Shown here piece by piece: positions 50,756 through 60,278 of a stretch of DNA of 64,000 nt (the first letter of the stretch is position 1; every line of letters starts with the position of its first letter). Under the pieces are notes generated by a model. It worked only from the letters and a program-made list of their open reading frames with translations. It had not been told where the DNA came from and did not search any database. The position numbers and the translations under genes were made by a program. This DNA is from Rhizobium albus (GTDB lineage: Bacteria > Pseudomonadota > Alphaproteobacteria > Rhizobiales > Rhizobiaceae). The stretch is from assembly GCA_030160035.1 (NCBI GenBank), contig BSNO01000003.1:372001-436000 (forward strand), read 5' to 3'.

Positions 50756-50772
50756 GATGGCGGCGAATGACT

Positions 50773-52701
50773 TCAGAACTCTTGCCAGCCTGAGCCGCCG
50801 GTCGAGCCGTTGGCGACACGCCGCTCCATCGGGGCGGCACTCGCCATCGAAAAGGATGGAGTCGAAGGCTTCGCCATCAATTTCGACATTTCCCGCAGGG
50901 ACGAAGCAGGATCGCGCATCGGCAGCTTGAACTTCGCCGTGATCTGGCGGAGAGCGCTGGCTTCATGCGCCAGACCTTCCGTCGCCGAATTGCTCTGCTG
51001 AACCATCGCCGCATTTTGCTGGGTCAGCTGATCCAGGTGACCAACGGTCGAGTTGATCTCGGAGATGCCGATTGCCTGTTCGTTGGCAGCGCTGGTGATC
51101 GCCTCCATGTGCTGATTGATCGACAGAACATAGCGTTCGATGGACGCAAGCGCCGTGCTGGTCTGCCGCACGAGATCGACCCCTGCGCGAACCTCCTGGG
51201 ATGAGCTGGAAATCAGTTGCTCGATCTCCTTGGCTGCACTGGCCGAGCGCTGGGCGAGCTCCCGCACTTCTTGCGCGACGACGGCGAACCCCTTGCCGGC
51301 ATCCCCGGCGCGTGCCGCCTCGACGCCGGCATTGAGAGCCAGCAAGTTGGTCTGGAAGGCGATTTCGTCGATGACGGCGATGATGCTCGCGATCTGCTGC
51401 GACGAGCTTGCGATGCGCTGCATGGCGGCCTCGGCATCCTTGACGATCTCGCCGGACTGCTTGGCACTCGCATTGGCATCTTGAGCGACCGCGCGCGCCT
51501 CGGCCACTCGCAACGCGGAGTTCTTCACGTTGACCGTGACTTCTTCCAGAGCCGATGCCGTCTCCTCCAGCGAAGCCGCCTGCTGCTCGGTCCTGCGCGC
51601 AAGATCCGATGTGCCGGAATTGATCTCGGACGCACCCGATTGAATGGAGACGACAGCGCCGCCGACCGCTCCGAGCGCCTCTCCAAGCTGAGTGATCGTG
51701 TGGTTCAGGTCCTGGCGCAGTCCGTCAAATTCGGGAGCGAAGGGCGTGTCGATCTGGAACGCGACATCGCCTTCGGCCAGCCTTCCAAGGGCTGTGGCGA
51801 AACCTTCCACCGCGTTGCGGACCCGCGCGTTCGCTGCGTCTTCGGCAGCCATCTGCAGCGTCTCCCGCTCGGCCTCGCGTTTTTTACGTTCGTCGGCCGC
51901 CTGAAGCTCGAACTGATGTTTGGCAACAGCGGACAGACGAAGCTCCTCGATGCTCCGACCGAGCGCGCCCATTTCGTCTTCCCGCTGCCGATAGGGTACA
52001 TCCACCTGAAGCTGCCCTTCACGAATGTCTTTAAGGACATTCTGCAACAGGAGGAGCGGCCGGATCAGCGACCGGGAGATCACGGCGATGCTGAAGACCA
52101 CGATGAGGAAAAGCAGGCTGCCAGCGCCAATGGTCGCGATCGCCGCATTGCTTGCTGCCGCATCCGCTGTGCTTTGGCGCTCGGTGAGCAGCGAGCCCTC
52201 GAGCTGAACACCTTCATCCAGTTTCGCGCGGATGCCCCGGAACATCTCCCGCCCTGCATCGACGAGGCCCGCCTTGACCGTGTTGACCTCTGACTCCTGC
52301 GCAGCCCGGATCATGCCGGAGACGGCCGTCGCTTCCCACTCGTCACGCAACCGCGCAAGCTCGGTCAGCGTCTGCTGCTGCACGGCGTTGTCCTCGGTCA
52401 GCGTGGTGGTGCGGGCATGGATCGTGTTGAAACTGGCCTTGTACTCCTCGAAGCTTTCCAGGTAGCTCGGATTGGCCGTCGTCAAATAGCCCCGGATCGA
52501 CGATTGCTGGAGCGCCAGCAGCGTTTCCATCTCCTTCAACTCGGAGATGACCGTCATCGTATGCATGTTCCAGCGGGTCGAATTCTTCAGCAGGTCCAGC
52601 GCCATATACGTATAGGCGAACGCAGCTACAGATGTGCCCATGAGAACGATAAAGCAGAAATAGACCTTCTTCTTGATGCTGATTGCTTGCCACTTGACCA
52701 C
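50773..52701 (-). CDS. Methyl-accepting chemotaxis protein with CHASE3-like sensor
   Basis: 642 residues. An N-terminal membrane segment (about 10-30), a periplasmic four-helix CHASE3-like domain (about 35-185), a second membrane segment (about 186-207) and a HAMP domain precede a second HAMP-like stretch and the cytoplasmic signalling domain. The hairpin tip is [20 protein letters not shown] followed by [16 protein letters not shown]. The C-terminus ends SGWQEF, a CheR/CheB-tethering pentapeptide (W-x-x-F form), so this is a high-abundance-type receptor. The CHASE3 type senses an unknown extracytoplasmic signal. No other che genes are in the window. Confidence 0.93.
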   Translation of the reverse strand: MVKWQAISIKKKVYFCFIVLMGTSVAAFAYTYMALDLLKNSTRWNMHTMTVISELKEMETLLALQQSSIRGYLTTANPSYLESFEEYKASFNTIHARTTTLTEDNAVQQQTLTELARLRDEWEATAVSGMIRAAQESEVNTVKAGLVDAGREMFRGIRAKLDEGVQLEGSLLTERQSTADAAASNAAIATIGAGSLLFLIVVFSIAVISRSLIRPLLLLQNVLKDIREGQLQVDVPYRQREDEMGALGRSIEELRLSAVAKHQFELQAADERKKREAERETLQMAAEDAANARVRNAVEGFATALGRLAEGDVAFQIDTPFAPEFDGLRQDLNHTITQLGEALGAVGGAVVSIQSGASEINSGTSDLARRTEQQAASLEETASALEEVTVNVKNSALRVAEARAVAQDANASAKQSGEIVKDAEAAMQRIASSSQQIASIIAVIDEIAFQTNLLALNAGVEAARAGDAGKGFAVVAQEVRELAQRSASAAKEIEQLISSSSQEVRAGVDLVRQTSTALASIERYVLSINQHMEAITSAANEQAIGISEINSTVGHLDQLTQQNAAMVQQSNSATEGLAHEASALRQITAKFKLPMRDPASSLREMSKLMAKPSTPSFSMASAAPMERRVANGSTGGSGWQEF

Positions 52702-53075
52702 GACAGAGTCCCCTTAGAACGACGAGAGCGCCTGCGCCCGAACCAAGGAGAGCCTGTTATGCAGAGGCAAAAATCCGAATTAACTCAAATTGAAATAGAT
52801 TAAACTCGGCTGCCTGCGAGCCGGAGACCCGCGCGGCGTGGACGGTTCGAGGGCCGTTTCCGCCCTCAGTGCGAGGTTTTCGTTTGATTCTTACGAACAA
52901 AGCGCCGGTTGAGCTGTTCGGCGGGCTGGAAGGTCCAATGCCAGCGGTTTCTGGTGTCGGCTCAATGAGCCCGCGAAGGCTCCAGGCGTCGGAGCCGTCG
53001 CGGGATTCTCTGTGACGAGTCCAAATGATCGCCATCAGCGGGCGTCGGGAAGCGATTTAGACAGGAGCTTCGTTC
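52702..53075. other. Intergenic region between MCP and NADH dehydrogenase genes
   Basis: 374 bases. The MCP-proximal 100 bases are AT-rich (around 52778-52806) and probably contain the MCP promoter. A weak GAGGGC/GCCCTC pair lies near 52845. I see no gene, strong terminator or defined operator. Confidence 0.4.
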
Positions 53076-54482
53076 ATGGATTCACGCGTGCCCAACCATC
53101 ACGCACCCGGCTCACGGCGCACCCGCAAGTCCGATGTCGTCATCGTCGGAGCGGGATTTGCGGGTCTCGAAGTCGCGAAGGAATTGGGCAGTGCTGGCGT
53201 CGAAACGGTGGTGATCGATCGACACAATCATCATCTTTTTCAGCCGCTCCTCTATCAGGTCGCGACCGCAGCGCTGTCGTCGACCGATGTCGCCGAGCCC
53301 ATTCGAAAGATCCTTCGCGGCAAGGAATCGGTCCAGGTGCTTTTCGGCGAGGTTTCTGAAGTCGATCCCGTCGATCGCGAGATCCGGATGACCTGTGGGC
53401 AGCGCATCGGCTTCAACCATCTCGTGCTCGCGAGCGGGGCCGGTCACAGCTACTTCGGCAGGGATGAGTGGGCGCAATGGGCGCCTGGGCTGAAGACAAT
53501 TGAAGATGCACGCCACATCCGGTCGCAGCTGCTTTTGACCTTCGAGCGCGCGGAGCGCACGGACGATCTCGTCGAACAGCAAAGACTTCTCAATGTCGCG
53601 ATTATCGGCGGTGGGGCCACCGGCGTAGAGCTTGCCGGGGCGATTGCTGAATTGAGCAGGTTCACGCTTGCCCGCGACTTCCGCAGCATCAACTCGGCAG
53701 CGGCGAAAATCACGCTGATCGAAGCGGGGCCACGATTGCTGGCTGGTTTTTCCGAGGACACCTCTGCCTATGCGAAAGCGAGGCTGGAACGATTGGGCGT
53801 TCAGGTTCGAACCGGCCAGGCGGTCGACCATGTCGGGCCGACCTCGATCAGCATCGCCGGAGACCACGTACCGGTTGGCCTGGTGATTTGGGCCGCTGGC
53901 GTCGCTGCCTCGCCGCTTGCCAAGCAACTCGGTGAGACCGACAGAGCAGGGCGCATCGCCGTGGACGAGACATTGTCGGTTCGCGGTCAGCCCGGCATCT
54001 TCGCTCTTGGCGATGTGGCCGTTTTTCGAGACGAGAGCGGGCAGGCCCTGCCAGGTCTTGCGCAAGTGGCCAAGCAGCAGGGGGCACATCTCGGCCGCTC
54101 GCTGGCAGCACATATCACGGCGGGCGCTCCTTTGTTGCCTTTCCGCTACGACAGCCGCGGCAACACGGCGATCGTCGGACGACATGCGGCGGTTTTCGAG
54201 CATGGAAAGTTCAAGGTGAAGGGCTGGTTCGCCTGGCTCGCCTGGGCCGTGATCCATGTGTATCTTCTGGTCGGCTTCCAGCATCGCTTCATCGTCTCGA
54301 TGCAATGGCTGTGGCGCTATCTGACCTATGACCGCGGGGCACGGCTGATCGCCGGCGACTACGTGGAAGTGGACGATCCTTCCGTCGCACCTCTGCCGCG
54401 CGAAAGAGTGCGCAAGCCCGAGCATTCGACACCGGTTTCATCTGACGGGAAGGACCAGCCCGCCGAAATTGCTTCTTCATGA
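53076..54482 (+). CDS. Type II NADH dehydrogenase (NDH-2-like FAD oxidoreductase)
   Basis: 468 residues. The FAD motif VVIVGAGFAGLEVAKEL is near residue 20, followed by DRHNHHLFQPLLYQVATAAL, a hallmark of NDH-2. A second Rossmann motif for NADH, IIGGGATGVELAGAIAEL, lies near residue 175, and GDVAVF with LPGLAQVAKQQG near 320-340. The C-terminal part has an amphipathic or membrane helix (WLAWAVIHVYLLVGFQHRF) for attachment to the inner membrane. It oxidises NADH and reduces quinone without pumping protons. An NAD-synthesis fusion gene follows on the same strand. Confidence 0.93.
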   Translation: MDSRVPNHHAPGSRRTRKSDVVIVGAGFAGLEVAKELGSAGVETVVIDRHNHHLFQPLLYQVATAALSSTDVAEPIRKILRGKESVQVLFGEVSEVDPVDREIRMTCGQRIGFNHLVLASGAGHSYFGRDEWAQWAPGLKTIEDARHIRSQLLLTFERAERTDDLVEQQRLLNVAIIGGGATGVELAGAIAELSRFTLARDFRSINSAAAKITLIEAGPRLLAGFSEDTSAYAKARLERLGVQVRTGQAVDHVGPTSISIAGDHVPVGLVIWAAGVAASPLAKQLGETDRAGRIAVDETLSVRGQPGIFALGDVAVFRDESGQALPGLAQVAKQQGAHLGRSLAAHITAGAPLLPFRYDSRGNTAIVGRHAAVFEHGKFKVKGWFAWLAWAVIHVYLLVGFQHRFIVSMQWLWRYLTYDRGARLIAGDYVEVDDPSVAPLPRERVRKPEHSTPVSSDGKDQPAEIASS

Positions 54483-54674
54483 AGAAGAGCGGGCGCGCCG
54501 CAAGGTGATGCTGCCGGTCCCGGCCCGAATTTGGCGTTCTGTCGTCTGATCCAGCACTCCTACGACCGCACGCCTTCAGCTTTACAACAATTCCAGCGAG
54601 CCGAATCCAGGACTTAAGCCAGCTTCCAGGAACCCCGGGCTGTGGAGTTGGTTGGGACGGCGGAGGAAAAGCCG

Positions 54675-56188
54675 ATGCATCATCTCGACGAAATTCTCGA
54701 ACTGTCGCGGCAGAAACAACGAGGACAACTCTCTCCCTGGTTCGATGCGCAACTGCGTGAGCAGATCGAGGCCGAACAGTTTCTTGAGCCGTCCGTTTTG
54801 CGTGACCTGAGCCAGCGGCTGATCCGGCAACTGACGGACTATCGTGAGCAGGCGGGTATGTCGACCGCCGTCCTTGGAATGTCCGGCGGGGTGGACAGCG
54901 CTCTGACCGCCGCAATCTTGAAGCGGGCCGGGTGGCACGTCGTCGGTTACACGCTCCCGATTGAACAGGACCCAACCGAAACCGAACGTGGTGTCGAGGC
55001 TTGTAATGCTCTGGGCCTCGAGCATCTGCATCTCGACCTGTCGCAGCAGTACCGGGCTCTCTTGGACACATTCAGCCCGCTGGATCCCGCTTTCGCTCAG
55101 TCCGACACGGCGGCCGCGCGGACGCGACGCGGCAATCTGCGTGCGCGACTTCGGATGATGACACTCTACGACCAAGCTCATCGCTTCGGCGGGCTGGTCG
55201 CGAGCACGGACAATTTCTCCGAGCTGGGCGCTGGCTCTGGACGCTTCACGGGGATGTGGGCGACCTGGCGCCACTGCAATCGCTGATCAAGTCCTGGGAA
55301 ATTCCTTGGCTGGCGCGGGAATTGGGCGTTCCCGAACGAATTCGGCGCGCCAAGCCCACGGACGGCCTGGGGATCGGGGAGGGGGATGAGGCACAGATCG
55401 GCGCCACTTATCTGGAGTGGGACATCACTATATTCGCGGTGGTCGAAGCGCTCCGCCACGATCCGTCACTGACTGTGGAGCGTCTGATCGACGCTCTCGG
55501 TGCACAGGACGATCCCGTCGCGCAAGAGACGATCGCGACCGTGATGCGACGGGTTAAGGCCACCTGGTTCAAGCGTATGAACCCGATTGTCTTTTCTCAT
55601 CCGCAGGCCGATCGGTTCGGCATGTTGACGATGATCGACGATCGCTTTTTCCGACCCGAGGTGCTGCGCGTCGAGCACGCTCTTTCGTCGTTCTCGGGCG
55701 AGATCGCGAGAGCCGGCCAGCTTCTCGCAAACGAGCTACAGGAACGCGACATGCGGCTGGTGACGGCGGAGTCCTGCACGGCAGGTCTGCTCGGCGCCTG
55801 TGTCGCTGCCGCACCGGGGAGTTCGTCGGTCTTGGAAGGCAGCTTCGTTGCCTATCGTCCTTCAATGAAGATCGATGCGCTGGGCGTCTCGGAACAGCTT
55901 ATTGAGCAACAGACCGTGTACGATCCTAAGGTAGCCCTTGCGATGGCGGAGGGTTCCCTGCAGCGCGCTCCGTCCGCCGATATGGCCGTGGCGATCACAG
56001 GAGTGGCTGGACCCGCCCCGGATGAGGGCAAGCCGGTCGGACTGGTCTATATTGCGACGCTCGACCGAGACGGCGCGTCGAAGGTAACGGAGAACCACTT
56101 CGAAGGGCAGCCGGCCGAGATCGTCGCGGCTACCCTGTTGCAGGCGCTCCATCAGAGCAGGGCGATGCTGGTCGCCTCAAATTCTTGA
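54675..56188 (+). pseudogene. NadE (NAD+ synthase)-PncC (NMN amidase/CinA) fusion, frameshifted
   Basis: From ATG 54675 (GGAGG upstream) one frame encodes NH3-dependent NAD+ synthase up to STDNFSELGAG: the P-loop LGMSGGVDSALTAAI and RGNLRARLRMMTLYD are intact. At about 55236 the frame shifts: T-C-TGG stands where TTC-TGG (Phe-Trp) is expected, and the next frame continues WTLHGDVGDLAPLQSLIKSW. One missing T explains it. The restored protein would be about 504 residues and continues into a CinA C-terminal/PncC amidase domain (AESCTAGLLG with Ser, SMKIDALGV with Lys, TGVAGPAPDEGKPVG). PncC turns NMN into nicotinate mononucleotide; NadE makes NAD. A bifunctional salvage enzyme is implied. True decay or a sequencing indel cannot be told apart here. 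Confidence 0.85.
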
Positions 56189-56318
56189 GATCATGGTCCT
56201 TGGCATGGGTGCGGAGAAATCCTCACTCCGCTTGCACCTTGACCACATGGATCGAAGTTCAGCTTCGCGCTTTCGATCCAGCGTGCCGTTGACCACCTAA
56301 GGAATGCACTGACGCATC

Positions 56319-56552
56319 TTACGTGTCTTGAGCGCTGAAATCGAACCGGCACTCGTGAATACAGGATCCAGTGGCATCCCTGACTTGGATGACCAAGTGT
56401 CTTCTGGGGCCGTCGGGCAGGAGTTCTCGCGCGATATCGCCAAGCGCATCGGCCGCTGCCGCTCGAACATCTGAAAGCCGATCAAACTCGAGGCCCACGT
56501 CGTCCCTGTCGATTTTGACACCATCAACAAGATCGAAAAAGTATCGAGCCAT
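56319..56552 (-). CDS. DUF6894 family small protein
   Basis: 77 residues starting MARYFFDLVDGVKIDRDDVG, then DVRAAAADALGDIARELLPD and VIQVRDATG. This is the typical DUF6894 pattern, small soluble proteins abundant in Hyphomicrobiales, with no known function. An AGAGG ribosome site precedes the ATG. It stands alone, convergent to the NadE-PncC gene, with 130 bases between the stops that hold nothing I can name. Confidence 0.82.
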   Translation of the reverse strand: MARYFFDLVDGVKIDRDDVGLEFDRLSDVRAAAADALGDIARELLPDGPRRHLVIQVRDATGSCIHECRFDFSAQDT

Positions 56553-56677
56553 CCCTGCCTCTCATTGTGCTGCGCGTTTCAAGCGTCCAAGCGCGGTGTT
56601 GCGCGAACGTTCCCGGTCACGACATCCCGTTCGCGATGCTGCAGACCTGGACGCCATGGTTGAGCCAAGCGCAGCTC

Positions 56678-57301
56678 TCACCTGCACCACGATGCATTGG
56701 AAGGTTCCTGAAGGCCGTACACGCGAACACTTGGCACGATCGAAGCGTCCGGAACGATCGTCCGGACAAGGTGGCTCAGTTCCAGCAGCGCTCTCGAAGG
56801 TGCCTCACCCACCGTGACAGTCTCGATGCGCCATGCGCTGGTCTGCGCGATGTCGCGCAGCGCGGCAGGGGCATCTCGACCCGGACCTGATACGAGGATC
56901 AGCGTCGAAGGCCCAGGCTCACGTTCAAGCAGCTCGAGAAGTTGCCGTCTCGCTGGTTTGGTGCACGTCTCATCAGCCGCGTCACGCTGCGCCAGAATGC
57001 GAAAGCGAAACCGTGCGTAGCTTTGGAAATACCAGAAGCTATCGCTCTCCGGTACCTGGCCACGGATGGAAACTGTGGCGATCCTGCGCCGGTTGCCGCG
57101 CTCGTCTGATGCTGCCGCGCGAACGACGTTACCCACGTCCACGACAGGTCCATCACGGTGACCCGCATGGACATCCAGGAAATTCAGGTTGTCGAGCCAG
57201 ATATGGACTGATCCATTGACGAGGCTTGGATGCCGCCTGGCTCTTCCGACTTCACCAGGAAAACGCATATGTGGTTTCGTCTTCAGCGTTTCGGCAATCA
57301 T
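56678..57301 (-). CDS. Hypothetical protein, possibly a degenerate NYN/PIN-like domain
   Basis: 207 residues from the ATG at 57301 (GGGAGG upstream); the frame is open to 57394 but that would overlap the PQQ dehydrogenase stop. It has IWLDNLNFLDVHAG near residue 24 and a later LILVSGPGRDAPAALRDIAQ and SRALLELSHLV. That order resembles NYN-domain RNases (an early D-x-N strand, then SGDxDF, then a late acidic helix), but the SGD is SGP and several acids are missing. If related it is probably inactive. I cannot name a function. It is downstream of, and may be cotranscribed with, the dehydrogenase. Confidence 0.55.
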   Translation of the reverse strand: MIAETLKTKPHMRFPGEVGRARRHPSLVNGSVHIWLDNLNFLDVHAGHRDGPVVDVGNVVRAAASDERGNRRRIATVSIRGQVPESDSFWYFQSYARFRFRILAQRDAADETCTKPARRQLLELLEREPGPSTLILVSGPGRDAPAALRDIAQTSAWRIETVTVGEAPSRALLELSHLVRTIVPDASIVPSVRVYGLQEPSNASWCR

Positions 57302-57377
57302 CCCATCCTCCCGGAGCCAAACCGTCCTGTGGCCGAACCGGGAGAATGGGATGATGTTCCTGTTGCGCCGCGGTAGA

Positions 57378-59285
57378 TCAGTGAGTTTCGGCAATTTGCT
57401 CCGTTGTCAAAACGCCGAACTCGTTGCCCCAATTGTTGCGGATGTAGGTCGTGATTTCCGCAAGATCGTTGTCGCTGAGGCGTTCGCCGAAGGGCGGCAT
57501 GTAGCCGAAGCCGTGCACGACAGCCCTTGCCACGAAGTCATCGTCGCCAAGGCGCTCGTTGCCGGCGAGGACTGCCCCCGCGCCGCCTTGGCCACGGCCA
57601 TCAGCACCATGGCACATCGCACAATTGGCCGCGTATTTGGGTCCGCCAAGCGCCGCGACATCGGCGATGTTGGACTCCTCCGTGACGGAGACGTCTTCAC
57701 CGCCGGTCTCCTCTTCGGTTCTTGCCGTTTCCGTGCCGGCCCCTGTCGCGGGGTCCTCCCATTCCTGCGGCGCCTCCGCCGTGGAGCCGGTTCCGGCCAA
57801 AGCCTCTTGCGTGGTCGATGGTCCGCTGGCGAAGCCGAGACCGCCACCGTCGGCGCCATAGGTGAACATCAGGATGGAACCAGGATTGTGAATGACGGAC
57901 GTGTTGAGGCCGTCACCGAACTTCTGGGCGGCGGATCCGAAGGCATCTGTCGCGATGAACACGGTGCGGTTGTCAGGCGCAACGATCACGTCGCGGTAGC
58001 GGTTCTGGGTCGAAAGCCATGCAACGGGATCGCCGTCGGCTTCCTGTCCATCCTCCGACAGGGGCTGCACATAAAGCGTCCCGTGCTTCAGCGTTGGAAT
58101 AAGAACGGAGTTGTCCCATTCGGCGATGCCGTCATCGCCCGCTTGATATGGCAGAATGGAGGACGGGGCCATCGTCGGGTCGCAGATGTAGCCACAGATC
58201 GCACCAATCGGATAATCGTCTTCGACTGTCCAATAGGTTGCAAGAGGCTCTACCATGTCAGCCTCGAAGCTGCTTTCCTCGAACTGCGGAACAGTGTCCG
58301 GAACCGGATTGGCCGTGAGGTCGACATCTTCGGGCGCTTCGCTCCAATTGATGTAGCGATAGGCTTGGTCATCGATCGTTCCGGCGACCCGGGGCCAGCC
58401 GTAATTGCCGCCCGAGCGAATGATGTTGAGCTCGTCGTCGGTCGCCGGTCCGTGTTCGGCTTCGTAGAGCGTGCCGTCCGCACCGAAAGCAAGGCCTTGG
58501 GGGTTGCGGTGGCCGTAGCTGAAGACATGGCTTCGCACTCCCTCGATCTCCGGATTGTCGTGGGGAATGGAGCCATCGAGGTTCAAGCGCAAGATCTTGC
58601 CCGAATAGGTGCGCCAGTTCTCGTCATCCACCTCGTCCTGCGTCGGAAGTGCGAGTGCAAGATTGGGCCGACGTTGGTTGCGCCCGAAATTGGCACCCTG
58701 CTCGCCGATGGAATAGTAAAGCTTATCGTCCGGCCCGAAGACGACACGCCCGGCATTGTGGTCGTTCCACGCTGGCAGGCCGCTGAGGACGATCTCCGGC
58801 TCGACGAGTTGCTGCATGGCGTCATCGTAGCGGTAGCGCACGATCTGCGCAGCGGGATCAGGCGCCTCGGCCGTGCCGTTGTTGATCGTGTAGCTGAGAT
58901 AGACGAAGTCGTTGCCGGTTCCCTGAAGGAGCTCCGGGTGCAGGGCGAGACCCAGAAGGCCCTCATGTTGCGGGCCCGTGTAAACGTCCGGAATGGTGAG
59001 AAGAACCTGTTGGCTGCCGCTGGTCGGCTCGATGCGGGTAACTTCACCGCTCGTGCGTTCCGTCAGCCATATCTGGTCATCCGGTCCCCAGCGCATCGCC
59101 CACGGATTATCGAGGCCCGATGTTAGGACGCGTGAAGCGAACAGTGAATTGTCGCCAGTCTCGATTTCCACGGGGACCACCTGGGCTGCAGCATAGCTGG
59201 CGCCGACGACAAACGCACCGACCACGAGGACGCTCGCCCTCAATCGGCGGGCGTTGCGTTGCAGGCGGCTTTTTCTGTCGGTCAT
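57378..59285 (-). CDS. PQQ-dependent sugar dehydrogenase with C-terminal cytochrome c
   Basis: 635 residues. A Tat/Sec-like leader with basic RNARRLRAS and a hydrophobic segment ends near SYAAAQ, so it is periplasmic. The soluble glucose/sorbosone dehydrogenase beta-propeller follows, with SGLDNPWAMRWGPDDQIW, HEGLLGLALHPE, FSYGHRNPQGLAFG and EHGPATDDELN typical of the YliI/GdhB family. A Ser/Thr/Glu-rich linker leads to a class I cytochrome c with CAMCH (Cys555, Cys558, His559) and the likely Met ligand in YMPPFGE. It would oxidise an aldose and pass electrons to its own heme and on to the respiratory chain. Confidence 0.92.
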   Translation of the reverse strand: MTDRKSRLQRNARRLRASVLVVGAFVVGASYAAAQVVPVEIETGDNSLFASRVLTSGLDNPWAMRWGPDDQIWLTERTSGEVTRIEPTSGSQQVLLTIPDVYTGPQHEGLLGLALHPELLQGTGNDFVYLSYTINNGTAEAPDPAAQIVRYRYDDAMQQLVEPEIVLSGLPAWNDHNAGRVVFGPDDKLYYSIGEQGANFGRNQRRPNLALALPTQDEVDDENWRTYSGKILRLNLDGSIPHDNPEIEGVRSHVFSYGHRNPQGLAFGADGTLYEAEHGPATDDELNIIRSGGNYGWPRVAGTIDDQAYRYINWSEAPEDVDLTANPVPDTVPQFEESSFEADMVEPLATYWTVEDDYPIGAICGYICDPTMAPSSILPYQAGDDGIAEWDNSVLIPTLKHGTLYVQPLSEDGQEADGDPVAWLSTQNRYRDVIVAPDNRTVFIATDAFGSAAQKFGDGLNTSVIHNPGSILMFTYGADGGGLGFASGPSTTQEALAGTGSTAEAPQEWEDPATGAGTETARTEEETGGEDVSVTEESNIADVAALGGPKYAANCAMCHGADGRGQGGAGAVLAGNERLGDDDFVARAVVHGFGYMPPFGERLSDNDLAEITTYIRNNWGNEFGVLTTEQIAETH

Positions 59286-59401
59286 GTCGGCACTCCGTTC
59301 TGAGATGAGGATCGCTCGGCGGCACGCCGATCATCACGCCAACCGCCCACGCCGGTCGCTGTTCCATGCGGCAGCACTTTTTCCGTTGCCCGGTGGCGCA
59401 G

Positions 59402-60139
59402 TTAGATCCGGCTCCAATCCAGACAGCCGGCCGGAATGCCAGAACCGCTAACGAGGAGGGCGCCATTGGCGTAAAGCGCCCATCGGCGCTCAGGCGCCAA
59501 GTCCGTGACGACGACACCCATGGCCGGATCGTGCCAGACCAGCCGCGCATCGAAGCGCCTTAGAGTGTCCAGCACCCGTTCGGGACCAAGCGCAGGACTG
59601 AAGACGATCGTCGTGAAGGGTTGATCGGACGGCGGTTTGAATGTCCATGCTGCAAGGCCTGCTGTCGCCAAGAACAGAAGGAGCAGAGGGGCGCCTGCGA
59701 CTGTGGCAGGCTTTCTTCGTGAACGGTGTTGAAAGAACACGCCGAGCATCAAGGGCAGCACGCCAAACCCGACGAACCAAAGAAGGTCCCACAACAAGGG
59801 GATTTCGCTGTCGACCCTGATCCGGTGGATGCCGAGCAGCCAATGCGACAACAGTCCATCGACCACGCGCCAAAGCCCGAAGCCGATGAGCAGAAAGCCC
59901 CACGGCCTGCCGCGAGCCTTTGATCGCCAGAGACCGATGAGGGCAACGGCTGCAAACACATACATCAGTGCATGGAAATAGCCATCCCACAGGATCTGCA
60001 GCCGCAGGTCGTCCATGCCGGGCACGAGGCTGAGCAGATGATGCCACTGCAGGATCTGATGGAGAAGTATGCCGTCGAAAAAGCCGCCGAATGCAAATCC
60101 GAGCAGCAGGCTCCACGGGCTCGGTGATTGTTCACGCAT
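59402..60139 (-). CDS. DUF2243 membrane protein
   Basis: 245 residues. The N-terminal 150 residues match DUF2243: GFAFGGFFDGILLHQILQWH, WDGYFHALMYVFA and GFGLWRVVDGLLSHWLLGIH, with several conserved membrane histidines and about four membrane segments. The C-terminal 80 residues form a soluble domain that ends LLVSGSGIPAGCLDW and is not part of the usual family. Similar proteins are found near cytochrome oxidase genes, but the role is unknown. It is upstream of the PQQ dehydrogenase on the same strand with 116 bases between them. Confidence 0.86.
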   Translation of the reverse strand: MREQSPSPWSLLLGFAFGGFFDGILLHQILQWHHLLSLVPGMDDLRLQILWDGYFHALMYVFAAVALIGLWRSKARGRPWGFLLIGFGLWRVVDGLLSHWLLGIHRIRVDSEIPLLWDLLWFVGFGVLPLMLGVFFQHRSRRKPATVAGAPLLLLFLATAGLAAWTFKPPSDQPFTTIVFSPALGPERVLDTLRRFDARLVWHDPAMGVVVTDLAPERRWALYANGALLVSGSGIPAGCLDWSRI

Positions 60140-60278
60140 GACGAAACTCCCCTTGGCGGCCGAACATCACGAGCGGACCGATGTTCCAGAGGAGGCAAGG
60201 CGACCCGTCTAAACGCGATTTCCAGGAACATGCGCCTCGACATCATGTTGGGAGAGCCACCAATGATGGAGTCCGAGC

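Noticed and set aside
57189-59126. 645-codon open frame on the plus strand opposite the PQQ dehydrogenase
   Set aside because: It mirrors the minus-strand gene in complementary frame, lacks any recognisable domain, and the minus-strand product has clear propeller and cytochrome c motifs. High GC produces such antisense frames.
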